A DNA stretch of 40,046 nt from Clostridiales bacterium. Lineage in GTDB: Bacteria; Bacillota; Clostridia; Christensenellales; Pumilibacteraceae. The stretch lies in contig JAFLVD010000018.1 of NCBI GenBank assembly GCA_022508485.1, forward strand, positions 1 to 40,046. Direction: 5' to 3'. Within the stretch, counting starts at the first letter, position 1, and the number at the start of each line of letters is the position of its first letter. Below the pieces are notes generated by a model that was not told where the DNA came from, ran no database searches, and was given only the letters and a program-made list of their open reading frames with translations. Both the position numbers and the translations under genes were made by a program. Positions 1 to 7,508 of the stretch are shown piece after piece.

Positions 1-118
1 TTCGACCGAAGCGAGCTTGCGAGCGAAGCGGAGAAATCCAGGCGTCAGCCGCACAGCTTGTTATTATTTTTCACTTTGCGGCGGTTCGCCTAGATTCCTC
101 GACAAGCTCGGAATGATG
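1..118 (-). repeat. Composite palindromic intergenic element, copy 1
   Basis: This stretch is close to the reverse complement of 39733-39862, at the other end of the window. It has two modules. One contains the core TCTAGGCG followed by GCCGCA, read on the minus strand from about 98 to 76. The other is a CGAAGCGAGC-rich arm at 1-50. The two cores face each other, so the element is itself an imperfect palindrome able to form a long hairpin. No reading frame is associated with it. It looks like a dispersed, MITE-like or REP-like non-coding repeat. The element may extend left of the window edge. Confidence 0.75.
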
Positions 119-133
119 GGCGGCACGAAATAT

Positions 134-181
134 ACCCCCTGCGTAAGGTGGGCTGTCTGCGAAGCAGACTGGGGGTTGTAA
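134..181 (+). repeat. GTCTGC-gaa-GCAGAC double-hairpin repeat, copy 1
   Basis: The inner hairpin GTCTGC (155-160), loop GAA, GCAGAC (164-169) is flanked by C-rich CCCCCT (134-140) and G-rich GGGGG (170-175) arms, so a larger fold is possible. A near-identical copy lies at 28012-28063. It abuts the composite element at 1-118, suggesting that the families insert or spread together. Confidence 0.75.
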
Positions 182-182
182 A

Positions 183-210
183 AAAGTAATAAGTAACAGT
201 GTATAGTTAA
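183..210 (-). repeat. AT-rich TTCACTATT-type short repeat
   Basis: Read on the minus strand this is TAACTATACACTGTTACTTA followed by TTACTT. It matches similar AT-rich strings near 13490-13524, 17451-17485, 37260-37290 and 39671-39694. Three of those other copies lie within about 60 bases of an intrinsic terminator. Its function is unknown. Confidence 0.5.
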
Positions 211-248
211 AATCCGACACGTAAAATTTTTTGCATGTGTATAAAAAC

Positions 249-277
249 TTGACAAACCAATCGCCTTTACATATAAT
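249..277 (+). promoter_or_regulatory. Consensus sigma-A promoter of gpx
   Basis: TTGACA at 249-254 and TATAAT at 272-277 are both perfect consensus and are separated by exactly 17 bases. The predicted transcript start is near 284. The ribosome binding site GGAGG at 291-295 lies 5 bases before the gpx start codon, so the leader is only about 17 bases. This predicts strong constitutive expression; no operator is evident. Confidence 0.85.
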
Positions 278-300
278 ATCGTTAAAAACGGAGGCGACTT

Positions 301-858
301 ATGAACGTTTACGATTTTACGGTTAAAGCAAAGGACGGAAGCGAGGTGTCCCTTTCCGATTACAAGGGAAAGGTACTTCTTATAGTTAACACTGCGACGC
401 GCTGCGGTTTTACGCCGCAATACAAGGAATTGCAGGATCTGTACTCCGCGCACCGAAATGACGGGTTTGAAATACTCGACTTTCCGTGCAACCAGTTTGC
501 CGAGCAGGCGCCCGGCACAGACGAAGAGATCGGCGCGTTTTGCACAATGAAGTACGGCACCACATTTCCGCAGTTCGCCAAAATCGAGGTGTTCGGCGAA
601 AATCAAATTCCGCTTTACAAGTGGCTGGAAGAGAACAGCAAGTTCGAGGGATTTAGCGGATTTATGGGCAAGATTGTGGCGCTCGCGGCAAAGTCGAACG
701 ACAAAGACTACAAAAACAACAGCAAGGTAAAGTGGAATTTTACCAAGTTTTTAATAGACAGAAACGGTAACCTTGTCGCGCGCTTCGAGCCTACCGTCAA
801 GATGAAGGACGTAATAAAAAAAGTCGAGGAAGTTTTAAAACAGTCCCCGACTGAATAA
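301..858 (+). CDS. gpx: Glutathione/thioredoxin peroxidase, Cys type
   Basis: This 185-residue protein has the whole glutathione-peroxidase fold. The peroxidatic cysteine is C35 in the TRCGFT motif, where animal enzymes carry selenocysteine. The rest of the catalytic tetrad is visible: Q69 in the stretch after FPCNQF, and W145-N146 in KWNF. C81 is a candidate resolving cysteine. Bacterial Cys-type members generally use thioredoxin rather than glutathione and reduce hydrogen peroxide and lipid peroxides in the cytoplasm. There is no signal peptide. The start is fixed by GGAGG at 291-295 under a perfect sigma-A promoter. The stop codon abuts the end of the convergent methyltransferase gene with no intervening bases and no terminator between them, so the two transcripts probably overlap. 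A strong peroxidase gene in a presumed anaerobe fits defence against brief oxygen exposure; that role is inferred. Confidence 0.95.
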   Translation: MNVYDFTVKAKDGSEVSLSDYKGKVLLIVNTATRCGFTPQYKELQDLYSAHRNDGFEILDFPCNQFAEQAPGTDEEIGAFCTMKYGTTFPQFAKIEVFGENQIPLYKWLEENSKFEGFSGFMGKIVALAAKSNDKDYKNNSKVKWNFTKFLIDRNGNLVARFEPTVKMKDVIKKVEEVLKQSPTE

Positions 859-1476
859 TCACTTACGTAAAGTCATAACGGCGGCGCAGTGGGAAAAGCG
901 TTTGAACTCCATAGTCGGAAACACTTTAACCATTTCGTCGTAAACCCAGTAGAATTCTTTTTCGTCCCAGCTCTCGCCCGACTGCTCGCGGCAGAGCGCC
1001 ATTTCCTTTCCGCTCGGAAACGCGACGTCGCCTATAAGAATTTGTCCGCCCTCGCTTAAATGCGATAAAATCTCGGGGATAAACGTTATTTTCCGCTCGT
1101 CTGGAAGATGATGAAGCGAATATGTGGCGACTATAAAGTCGTAGGTCGTTTTATTCAGCGGCTCGACAAGCCCTTTGGAAAAGTCGCCGTGATATAAATG
1201 CGCACTCGGCATTTTGGTTTTCGCAAGCTCTATCATTCGTTTGGAAAAGTCCTGCCCGAAAACGTCATAACCGCGTTCGTACAGTTTTGCCGTCAGCGTT
1301 CCCGTACCGAAGCCCAAGTCCAGGACTTTGGCTTTTTCTTTTGCCGTAACGACGCGGAAAATATAACCGAGCACGTCCTTGTACCCTGCAAACGGATAGG
1401 TTTTTTCGTCCTCGATAACGCCGACCGCCCTATCGTAATCGTCCGCCCATAAATCGAAACCCTTTTCGTCGCGCAT
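859..1476 (-). CDS. Class I SAM-dependent methyltransferase (YrrT-like)
   Basis: The 205-residue product has a Rossmann-type SAM-binding domain. Motif I is VLDLGFGTGTL at residues 51-61 and the acidic end of strand 2 is D76 in VFGQDFS. The N-terminal FDLWADDYD resembles the YrrT/UbiE-like group of small-molecule methyltransferases. The substrate cannot be read from the sequence. A GGAGG at 1481-1485, four bases from the ATG, supports the start. It is the last of three minus-strand genes, 37 bases after the acetyltransferase gene, which suggests co-transcription with it and the upstream lipoprotein gene. It converges on gpx without a spacer. In some Firmicutes yrrT sits in a methionine-salvage operon, but no such genes are near here. 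Confidence 0.85.
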   Translation of the reverse strand: MRDEKGFDLWADDYDRAVGVIEDEKTYPFAGYKDVLGYIFRVVTAKEKAKVLDLGFGTGTLTAKLYERGYDVFGQDFSKRMIELAKTKMPSAHLYHGDFSKGLVEPLNKTTYDFIVATYSLHHLPDERKITFIPEILSHLSEGGQILIGDVAFPSGKEMALCREQSGESWDEKEFYWVYDEMVKVFPTMEFKRFSHCAAVMTLRK

Positions 1477-1513
1477 AATTCCTCCGAATAATATATGCCT
1501 TTGTTATTTCCGT

Positions 1514-2020
1514 TTAGCTCTTAAACGTGAAGCCTATCACTCTGTCGTTTTCCCCACAAACGGAATAACAGTCGTTTGTGTATTCGGACAGCACATTTTT
1601 CCAAAACTCGAGCGATGAGACGTTCTTTTTTAAGTAGCACAACTCCCATGTTCCTTTATGCCTGTCGAAGATTTCTTTGGCAACCTTTTTACCCACGCCC
1701 ATTCGCCTGTACTTAATCATGACGAAAAACTCGCCTATGCTTCTTACGTTTTCGCCTTTTATAAAGTTACAGTGCGGACAGACCAGAGCAAACCCGGCGA
1801 TTTTTCCGTCCACGCGAATTAAATAAGGGTACCGACCCTCTTCGTTCCAATAATCGTCGATATGGTCGTATCCGTAGCATCCGTATTCGCTGATATCCGC
1901 GTCGGTATAAGCCGTAAACTCGTAGTGATATAATTCCAAAAGCCGAGCAAGAAGCGGCTTATCTTCTACGCTCATAAGCTGTAATGTAATCTGCGGTTCT
2001 TTCGTTTTATTCACGTCCAT
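1514..2020 (-). CDS. GNAT-family N-acetyltransferase
   Basis: The 168-residue product fits a single GNAT domain that transfers an acetyl group from acetyl-CoA to an amine. The acetyl-CoA pyrophosphate-binding loop is RRMGVGKK at residues 105-112, preceded by the strand IGEFFVMIKY and followed by a helix. A small CPHC pair at residues 81-84 is unusual but is not a full metal site. The substrate is unknown. The stop of the upstream lipoprotein gene is only 13 bases away, so the two are probably co-transcribed. The ribosome binding site is weak (GGTCGGG). A later in-frame Met at residue 16 is possible, but the present start leaves the domain intact. Confidence 0.82.
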   Translation of the reverse strand: MDVNKTKEPQITLQLMSVEDKPLLARLLELYHYEFTAYTDADISEYGCYGYDHIDDYWNEEGRYPYLIRVDGKIAGFALVCPHCNFIKGENVRSIGEFFVMIKYRRMGVGKKVAKEIFDRHKGTWELCYLKKNVSSLEFWKNVLSEYTNDCYSVCGENDRVIGFTFKS

Positions 2021-2033
2021 TCTGCCCGACCTT

Positions 2034-2669
2034 CTAAAACATGCCGCCGCTAAGCTCGAAGGTGAGCGTTGCGTCGTGAGACGGCATTATAAAGTAAAAT
2101 TCCCAGTGATATTCGTCGTTTTCGAGGACGGCCGTTTGTTTCCCCAGCGACTCGCCGTCGAGGTACGCAGTCATATCGACGTCCAGCAAAACGTCCGTTT
2201 TTACTGTAACGCTCGTTCCGGCTTGATAACCGTCGTAAAGCCGCTCGATAACGTAATTATCCGGGTCGATAACGGTTAAAGAATAAAAGACGCGCGCCGT
2301 ATCGGGGTTATAGCTTTCGCTTAAACTTATCAGATTGTCGCGAGTGATAATTCCGCCGTCGAACGCCTCTCGAAGCGTATAAAACCTGCCGTTTTTGTAT
2401 ACGTCGAACGATTTAATCTGCGAGTGGAAAAACGTTACGCCGCCCACCGTTTCCTCGGACAGCGCGTCGGGATACTCGCCGTTAAGCATAACGACGTGCG
2501 CGCCGTTAAACTCGCCGTAGCACGTAAAGTCTATTTCCTCGGCGGTTACTTTATTCCTTTTTGCGTACTCTGCGGCAATCTTTCGGTGATCATTCTTTTC
2601 GCACGCACAGAGCAACGCCGCACAGCAAAACGCGAGTATCAGCGAAACTATTTTAATATGTTTTTTCAT
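2034..2669 (-). CDS. Lipoprotein of unknown function
   Basis: The 211-residue product begins with a lysine-bearing hydrophobic signal peptide ending in the lipobox LCAC, with lipidated Cys at residue 23, so it should be anchored on the outer face of the membrane. The mature part has short alpha and beta patterns (for example a VVMLNGEYPDAL stretch), and its C-terminal half has alternating strands like a small beta domain. I do not recognise a catalytic family. A GAGGGAT ribosome binding site precedes the ATG. It leads a probable three-gene minus-strand unit with the acetyltransferase and methyltransferase genes. A perfect AAAACCGCGGTTTT palindrome lies upstream at 2707-2720. Confidence 0.8.
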   Translation of the reverse strand: MKKHIKIVSLILAFCCAALLCACEKNDHRKIAAEYAKRNKVTAEEIDFTCYGEFNGAHVVMLNGEYPDALSEETVGGVTFFHSQIKSFDVYKNGRFYTLREAFDGGIITRDNLISLSESYNPDTARVFYSLTVIDPDNYVIERLYDGYQAGTSVTVKTDVLLDVDMTAYLDGESLGKQTAVLENDEYHWEFYFIMPSHDATLTFELSGGMF

Positions 2670-2706
2670 AATCTATCCCTCGTTTTTTATATAAGGGTAT
2701 ATCCGT

Positions 2707-2720
2707 AAAACCGCGGTTTT
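2707..2720. promoter_or_regulatory. Perfect 14-bp palindrome upstream of lipoprotein gene
   Basis: AAAACCGCGGTTTT is a perfect palindrome with no loop. It lies just downstream, on the minus strand, of a possible -35 box (TTGGAC, complement of 2721-2726). It is 37 bases upstream of the lipoprotein start region and about 40 bases after the end of the repeat-protein gene. Its position suits a regulator-binding site; the lack of a loop or T-tract argues against a terminator. Confidence 0.4.
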
Positions 2721-2759
2721 GTCCAAGTTTTTACGAAAGGTAAAACGGGAAAACTTCGG

Positions 2760-4052
2760 CTACTCTTTTACCAAAACCAAGTTCATAAGGTCGGAGGAAT
2801 CATCCTCTTCCCAATCGGTGGGGCCTGTTATGGTAACCGTCGTGTACGAATACAGATAGCTCGAGCCGGGGAACAAAGTAGCATACCTGCTTCCGTCGTA
2901 CCCCTCGTTTACGTAAATCTCAACGCCCTGCTCGCCGTTAACGCGCTGAACAAACCGCTCAATCCTGATATTGGAATTGTTAAATAGACACGTTCCGGCC
3001 TTGCCGTAAAGATCGACGACTTTGGGCTTATCCGAGCAGTTAATCTCGGAATGAACATGAAGCTTAAGTCCCCTTCCGTCCGGTCTTGCGCCCTTGTCGA
3101 TATCGGTGGGAAGCGGCTTTTTAATCGTCTCGAACGGCTCGCCCTTTAACATTTTACAGCCCTCGAACGCGGTTTTCTCGACGTCGACGCCTTTGGGAAC
3201 GGTTATGTCGACAAGCTTGCCGCAACCGCCGAAAGCGCGCGCTTCGATACTGAACGGCACGCCGACAAACTTAACCGATTCGAGCTTAATGCAGCCGTTA
3301 AAGGCGTACTCGGGGATTTCCACTATGTTTTTCGGAATAACCACGCTTGTAAGCGCCTTGCAGTTTTCAAAGGCGTGCGCGTACAGATAATTGACTGAAT
3401 CGGGAATTACAAGGTTTTTAATCGCACAGCCTTTAAACGAGTATTCCTCAATCGATTTAAGGCCGTTCGGAATAGCGATATCGAGGCTTTTACACCCCTC
3501 GAAGGCGTGCCCGTCTATGCCGTATATGCCGTCGGGAATGTTAATGTCGACAAGGCTTTTGCACCCTTTAAACGCGTATTCTTCTATTCCCTCTACGCCA
3601 CTCGGAAGAGTAACGCTCGTGAGCGCGGTACAGCCCTCGAAGGAATGGGCGCTAACGGTAACCGCGCCGCGCGGAAACATTACGCTTTTAAGCGCGGTGC
3701 ATCCGCTAAATGCTCTGTCGTGAACGATTTTAACCGAATCGGGAATATCTATGCTTTCGAGACTACGACAGCGGTAAAACGCGCCTTCCCAAAGCTCTTG
3801 TACGCCGCTCGGAAGCGTGATATGCTTAACGCCGCAGCCCGAAAACGCCCACGCCATAATTACGATAACGCCGTCGGGAATTGTAACGCTTTCCACCGTT
3901 TTGCAGTCCGAAAACGCGTTCGAATTGATGCAGTTTATTCCGAGCGGAATATCAACGTGCTTATCCGAGCCTGTATATTTATCCAAATACTTGCCGCGAA
4001 TTTTAAAAAGCGATTTGTCGTAGTTTTCTAACGTGGGATAATCTTTTTCCAT
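2760..4052 (-). CDS. BspA-type leucine-rich-repeat protein, no signal peptide
   Basis: The product contains about twelve LRR_5 (BspA/TpLRR) units. Each carries an AF-x-G-C motif (AFSGC, AFKGC, AFEGC and similar) followed by xLxSVxIPxGV, with a period near 23 residues, spanning roughly residues 35-310. A non-repeat C-terminal part of about 110 residues follows and is rich in beta-type residues. These repeats usually mediate protein or host binding on secreted or surface proteins, but this one starts with charged residues and has no signal peptide or membrane segment, so it may be cytoplasmic. Start choice: an ATG at 4064 has no ribosome binding site, whereas GGAG at 4059-4062 sits six bases before the ATG at 4052; the latter is preferred and removes four residues. 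It lies downstream of the pullulanase terminator, so it is probably a separate unit. Confidence 0.85.
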   Translation of the reverse strand: MEKDYPTLENYDKSLFKIRGKYLDKYTGSDKHVDIPLGINCINSNAFSDCKTVESVTIPDGVIVIMAWAFSGCGVKHITLPSGVQELWEGAFYRCRSLESIDIPDSVKIVHDRAFSGCTALKSVMFPRGAVTVSAHSFEGCTALTSVTLPSGVEGIEEYAFKGCKSLVDINIPDGIYGIDGHAFEGCKSLDIAIPNGLKSIEEYSFKGCAIKNLVIPDSVNYLYAHAFENCKALTSVVIPKNIVEIPEYAFNGCIKLESVKFVGVPFSIEARAFGGCGKLVDITVPKGVDVEKTAFEGCKMLKGEPFETIKKPLPTDIDKGARPDGRGLKLHVHSEINCSDKPKVVDLYGKAGTCLFNNSNIRIERFVQRVNGEQGVEIYVNEGYDGSRYATLFPGSSYLYSYTTVTITGPTDWEEDDSSDLMNLVLVKE

Positions 4053-4110
4053 TGCATTCTCCATCGGTCGGCGTAATACCGCCTTTTGTACATAATAACA
4101 TATTGCGACA

Positions 4111-4150
4111 CAAAAAACAAGAGCAACGGGGAAAAAGCCTCGTTGCTCTT
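4111..4150 (-). terminator. Intrinsic terminator after pullulanase
   Basis: On the minus strand AAGAGCAACGAGG (4150-4138) pairs with CCCCGTTGCTCTT (4131-4119), interrupted by one mismatch, and is followed by TGTTTTTTG. This ends the amylase-pullulanase transcript about 60 bases after the pullulanase stop. Confidence 0.85.
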
Positions 4151-4207
4151 TGTTTTGTATTAAACTATTAAAGAGCTTTTTACTCTTTTATTTGCCCGCT
4201 TGCCGCA

Positions 4208-7200
4208 TTACTGCTTTTTCTTGCCCTTGCCGTTAGAGGATTTCGTAGACTTTTTAGGCGCGGACTTTTTAGGCGCGGTAGGTTCGGACTTAGGCTCTTC
4301 GGCTTTTTCCTCGGGTACGGACTCTTCCGCAGGTGCAGGTTCTTCCGCAGGCGCGCTTTCTTCCGCAGGTGCAGGTTCTTCCGCAGGCGCAGGTTCTTCC
4401 GCAGGTGCAGGTTCTTCCGCAGGTGCGGTTTCTTCCGTAGGCGCAGGTTCTTGTGCGGCGCTGTCGGTATTAGCTTCGGGTTGAGCGCCGGAAGCAGGTT
4501 CTACCGCAACTGCCCCGTTCTTTTTGCGCGAGAGGAAGAATACTACGCCGCCTGCGATGAGCGCCGCAAACGGAAGCCCTATTCCAAGCCCGAGCGCGAG
4601 GCCGAGGTTGGCGGTTTCTTCGCCGGGTTTCTCGGTTTTTGCCCAGTCGGCGACGGCGGCCGCGTCAAGCTCTGCGCGCAAGATGACGGCGGAACGAGCG
4701 CCGACGGTGTATGTGTTGCCGCTAAAGCTCTTTAAGCCCTCGGCGTTGACCTTAGCGCCGTCGAGGTAGACCTTATAGGACGCGTCGGGAACGGACACCT
4801 TGCGGCTGTCCGCGTTGTTGTTGAACAGCACCACCGAGTAGTATTTCGAGGTCGGGTCTTTAACTGCGTACGAGGTAACGCCGTCCGACATGTTGAAATC
4901 GCGGATTATAACGCCGTTCGATACGTCGCCCTTGTTGGAAAGGCGGAATTCGGGGAATGCCTTTCTTATTGCGATAAGTCCCTTGTAGTACTCGACCATA
5001 TCCTTATTGGTGTCTACAAGACTCCAATCGATAGCGTTAACCGAGTCGGGCGACTTGTAGGAGTTACGCGAGTAGTAGTACGATTTGTCGGTAAGGTAGT
5101 ACGCGATATTTCCGTCGTAGCCGTAGGCAGAGTTGTCCTGCGCGCTGATTTTCTTGCTGCGAAGCATTTCCTCGCCGGCGAGGAAGAACGCCGGGCCCTG
5201 GCTTGTAAGCACCGCCGCCGCAGAAAGTCTGTTCATGGCTTTGAGCGTTGCGGCGTCCGCCTTGACCGAGCCGTTAAGCCTATCCCACAGCGTTTCGTTG
5301 TCGTGCGCCGACGCGTAGTTGATGTTCTGAATGGGGCTTACGGCAAACGGCGTCTTGTCGAACTGCGCGTAGTTAACGCCTTTAAGGTCGGTTGCACCTG
5401 CCGCGCCGATGTAAATGGCGTTGTCGGAGGAAGCAAGGCCGGACACGAAGCCCGTATCGGTAGACGACCACACGCTGCCTTTAAGTCCGTCGCGAGTGAT
5501 GTCGTTGAAAATGGCGATATTGGGCATTTTGCGCGCGTTGGCCATTTTGGCGGCAAGCTTATAGCTGGGAAGCGCGTTAGAGCCTGCGTCCCACGGCTCG
5601 CCGTATACCATTACGTCGTGGTCGGGGTCGACCTTTTGAAGCTCGTCGTAGATGTCGTTCATGGTGTCGACGTCGTGAAGACCCATAAGGTCGAAACGGA
5701 AGCCGTCCACCTTGTATTCTTTCGTCCAGTACACGACCGAATCGATCATGAACTTGTGGTACATATAGCGCTCGGAAGCCGTCTCGTTGCCGCAGCCCGA
5801 GCCGTTGGTAAAGTCGCCGTTAGAATCGGTGCGGAAGTAGTAATTGGGCATAAGCGCCTGGAAGTTGGAAGCCGGCGCGCTCGAAACGTGGTTGTAAACG
5901 ACGTCCATAATTACGCGAATTCCGGCTTCGTGAAGCGCCATAATCATCTGCTTCAACTCGGTAACGCGCACCTTGCCGTTAGACGGGTCGGACGAGTACG
6001 AGCCTTCGGGAACGTTATAGTTAAGCGGATCGTAGCCCCAGTTAAACTCTTTGTTCTCGCCCGTCGCCGTATACGTTGCGACGTCGAAGTTTTCCTGAAC
6101 GGAGGCAAAGTCGAACAGCGGCTGGAAGTGGATTTCGGTTATGCCGAGGTCTTTAAGGTACGACAGCGGCGTAAGCTTGCCGTCCACGTCGTCGGAGTCC
6201 ACGGTAAGACCGAGGTACTTGCCGCGCTTATTAGCCGGAACGTTGGAATTTTCGTTTATGGTAAGGTCGCGGAGATGCGCCTCGTAAATAATGGTGTCGG
6301 AATAGCTGTTACGCTTTTCGGGGCGCTTATGGGTCGCCCAGCCCTCGGGGTCGGCGGAACCCGGTTTAATTATCATGCCGCGAACGCCGTTTCTGCCGGC
6401 GCTCGTCGCGTACGGGTCGACGACTTCCTTGCCGCCGTTTATCTGATAGGTGTAGTACTTGCCGTCGAGATTGCCGCTTACGGTAAGGGTCCAAACGCCC
6501 TTGTCGGATACCGCCATGGGCTGCGCGGTAACCTCCTCATCCTCGTCGCCGGTCGAGTAGATTTTAACCGCCATCGATTTTGCGGCAGGCGACCAAACAC
6601 GGAAGGTGGTGGCGGTTTCGGTATACTCTACGCCGAGCGCGCCGTCGTAGTTATACGCGTCGGTAAAGGTTTTAAGCCCGTAAAGGTCGGAGATGTTAAC
6701 CGCGTGTTTAAGGAAGTGCTTGTCGGGGTCGAACTCGACGCTCGGCTCGTCGTACACGGTGTACGTCTTGCTTATCTCAATCGACTTTTGAAGCGGAATA
6801 TTAAACGACTGCTTGGCGAGTACGGCGGTGTCCGAGCCGTAAATCATGCCGACGATGTCGTTCTCCTCGTCCCTTACGACAAACTTACTCGAAGCGGTTA
6901 CGGGCGCGCCCGTCCTAATGTAAACGTTGTCGAACGACGTGAATTTGGCCGAAGTGATTTTTGCACCGAACATTATATCTTCCTCGTTATAGTAGAATTC
7001 CGAGTCGGCGGAAACGACCCAAATGGTAACCTTGTTGTCGACTATCTTTTCGGAAAGGATAAAGCGGTCGCTCGAAATATCCTTTTCCTGCCATTCGCCG
7101 AGACGGACGATAAAGCCTATCGCTTCTTTTCCGCTGTCCGATACCCCGTCGATGCTTGCGGTAGCCGATTTCCAAACCTTAGAGCCGGTTTTGGCGGCCG

Positions 7201-7492
7201 TGGTTTCGGAAGTGAACTGGTACGCCTTGCCGTCGCCGCCGTTGGGCCAAATCCAAAGGTTCCAGTTGGCGTAGTCGGCGTTCGGACGGAAGTAGTTAAT
7301 CGTAACCTCTACCGTGCGCGTCGCGTTTTTGGGGAGGGCAACCTTGCTCTCTTCCTCGGCGGAAGCCGGACTTTTTGCCGTGCCGATAAGTCCCCAAAAC
7401 GGAATGGATAATAGAGCAAGCACGGCGATAATAACCGCAATGCCTATTCTTCTGAAACTTTCTGTTATTTTTACGGAATTGCTTTTTCTCAT
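4208..7492 (-). CDS. pulA: Type I pullulanase, cell-surface, C-terminal membrane anchor
   Basis: This 1094-residue enzyme hydrolyses alpha-1,6 branch links in pullulan and branched starch. A signal or anchor segment lies at residues about 13-45. Next come CBM41-like starch-binding modules (VEVTINYFRPN and a WNLWIWP stretch) and a CBM48 module (TTFRVWSPAAKSM). The GH13 barrel carries NWGYDP, DVVYNH (530-535), nucleophile D601 in FRFDL, acid/base E632 in YGEPWD and D731 in AHDNE. All catalytic residues are present. A membrane helix at about 961-985 follows. A tail of six-residue EEPAPA repeats (about 1014-1060) and a lysine-rich end complete the protein; by topology the tail should be cytoplasmic if the enzyme is outside. 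GH13 substrate specificity fits the 18-base-spaced upstream alpha-amylase gene. A G-rich ribosome binding site precedes the start. Confidence 0.93.
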   Translation of the reverse strand: MRKSNSVKITESFRRIGIAVIIAVLALLSIPFWGLIGTAKSPASAEEESKVALPKNATRTVEVTINYFRPNADYANWNLWIWPNGGDGKAYQFTSETTAAKTGSKVWKSATASIDGVSDSGKEAIGFIVRLGEWQEKDISSDRFILSEKIVDNKVTIWVVSADSEFYYNEEDIMFGAKITSAKFTSFDNVYIRTGAPVTASSKFVVRDEENDIVGMIYGSDTAVLAKQSFNIPLQKSIEISKTYTVYDEPSVEFDPDKHFLKHAVNISDLYGLKTFTDAYNYDGALGVEYTETATTFRVWSPAAKSMAVKIYSTGDEDEEVTAQPMAVSDKGVWTLTVSGNLDGKYYTYQINGGKEVVDPYATSAGRNGVRGMIIKPGSADPEGWATHKRPEKRNSYSDTIIYEAHLRDLTINENSNVPANKRGKYLGLTVDSDDVDGKLTPLSYLKDLGITEIHFQPLFDFASVQENFDVATYTATGENKEFNWGYDPLNYNVPEGSYSSDPSNGKVRVTELKQMIMALHEAGIRVIMDVVYNHVSSAPASNFQALMPNYYFRTDSNGDFTNGSGCGNETASERYMYHKFMIDSVVYWTKEYKVDGFRFDLMGLHDVDTMNDIYDELQKVDPDHDVMVYGEPWDAGSNALPSYKLAAKMANARKMPNIAIFNDITRDGLKGSVWSSTDTGFVSGLASSDNAIYIGAAGATDLKGVNYAQFDKTPFAVSPIQNINYASAHDNETLWDRLNGSVKADAATLKAMNRLSAAAVLTSQGPAFFLAGEEMLRSKKISAQDNSAYGYDGNIAYYLTDKSYYYSRNSYKSPDSVNAIDWSLVDTNKDMVEYYKGLIAIRKAFPEFRLSNKGDVSNGVIIRDFNMSDGVTSYAVKDPTSKYYSVVLFNNNADSRKVSVPDASYKVYLDGAKVNAEGLKSFSGNTYTVGARSAVILRAELDAAAVADWAKTEKPGEETANLGLALGLGIGLPFAALIAGGVVFFLSRKKNGAVAVEPASGAQPEANTDSAAQEPAPTEETAPAEEPAPAEEPAPAEEPAPAEESAPAEEPAPAEESVPEEKAEEPKSEPTAPKKSAPKKSTKSSNGKGKKKQ
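4321..4453 (-). repeat. 18-bp tandem repeat encoding EEPAPA units
   Basis: An 18-base unit (GCAGGTTCTTCCGCAGGT on the plus strand) is repeated about seven times with few changes inside the pullulanase gene. It encodes Pro-Ala-Glu-rich tail units. Such coding repeats can vary in number by slippage without breaking the frame, because 18 is a multiple of three. It is not a CRISPR array: there are no spacers. Confidence 0.85.
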
Positions 7493-7508
7493 TTCGTTGT
7501 CCCCCCTT

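Noticed and set aside
64-606. A 180-residue minus-strand frame overlapping the gpx region and the repeat.
   Set aside because: It crosses the palindromic repeat and the perfect gpx promoter and has no motif.
301-858. Selenocysteine in the peroxidase.
   Set aside because: The active-site codon is an ordinary Cys codon (TGC), not an in-frame TGA.
4321-4453. A possible CRISPR-like array.
   Set aside because: The 18-base units are contiguous, in frame with the coding sequence and without spacers.
5303-7411. A 702-residue open frame on the plus strand across the pullulanase gene.
   Set aside because: It is antisense to a gene with complete catalytic motifs, has Arg/Val-rich composition typical of shadow frames, and no ribosome binding site or recognisable domain.
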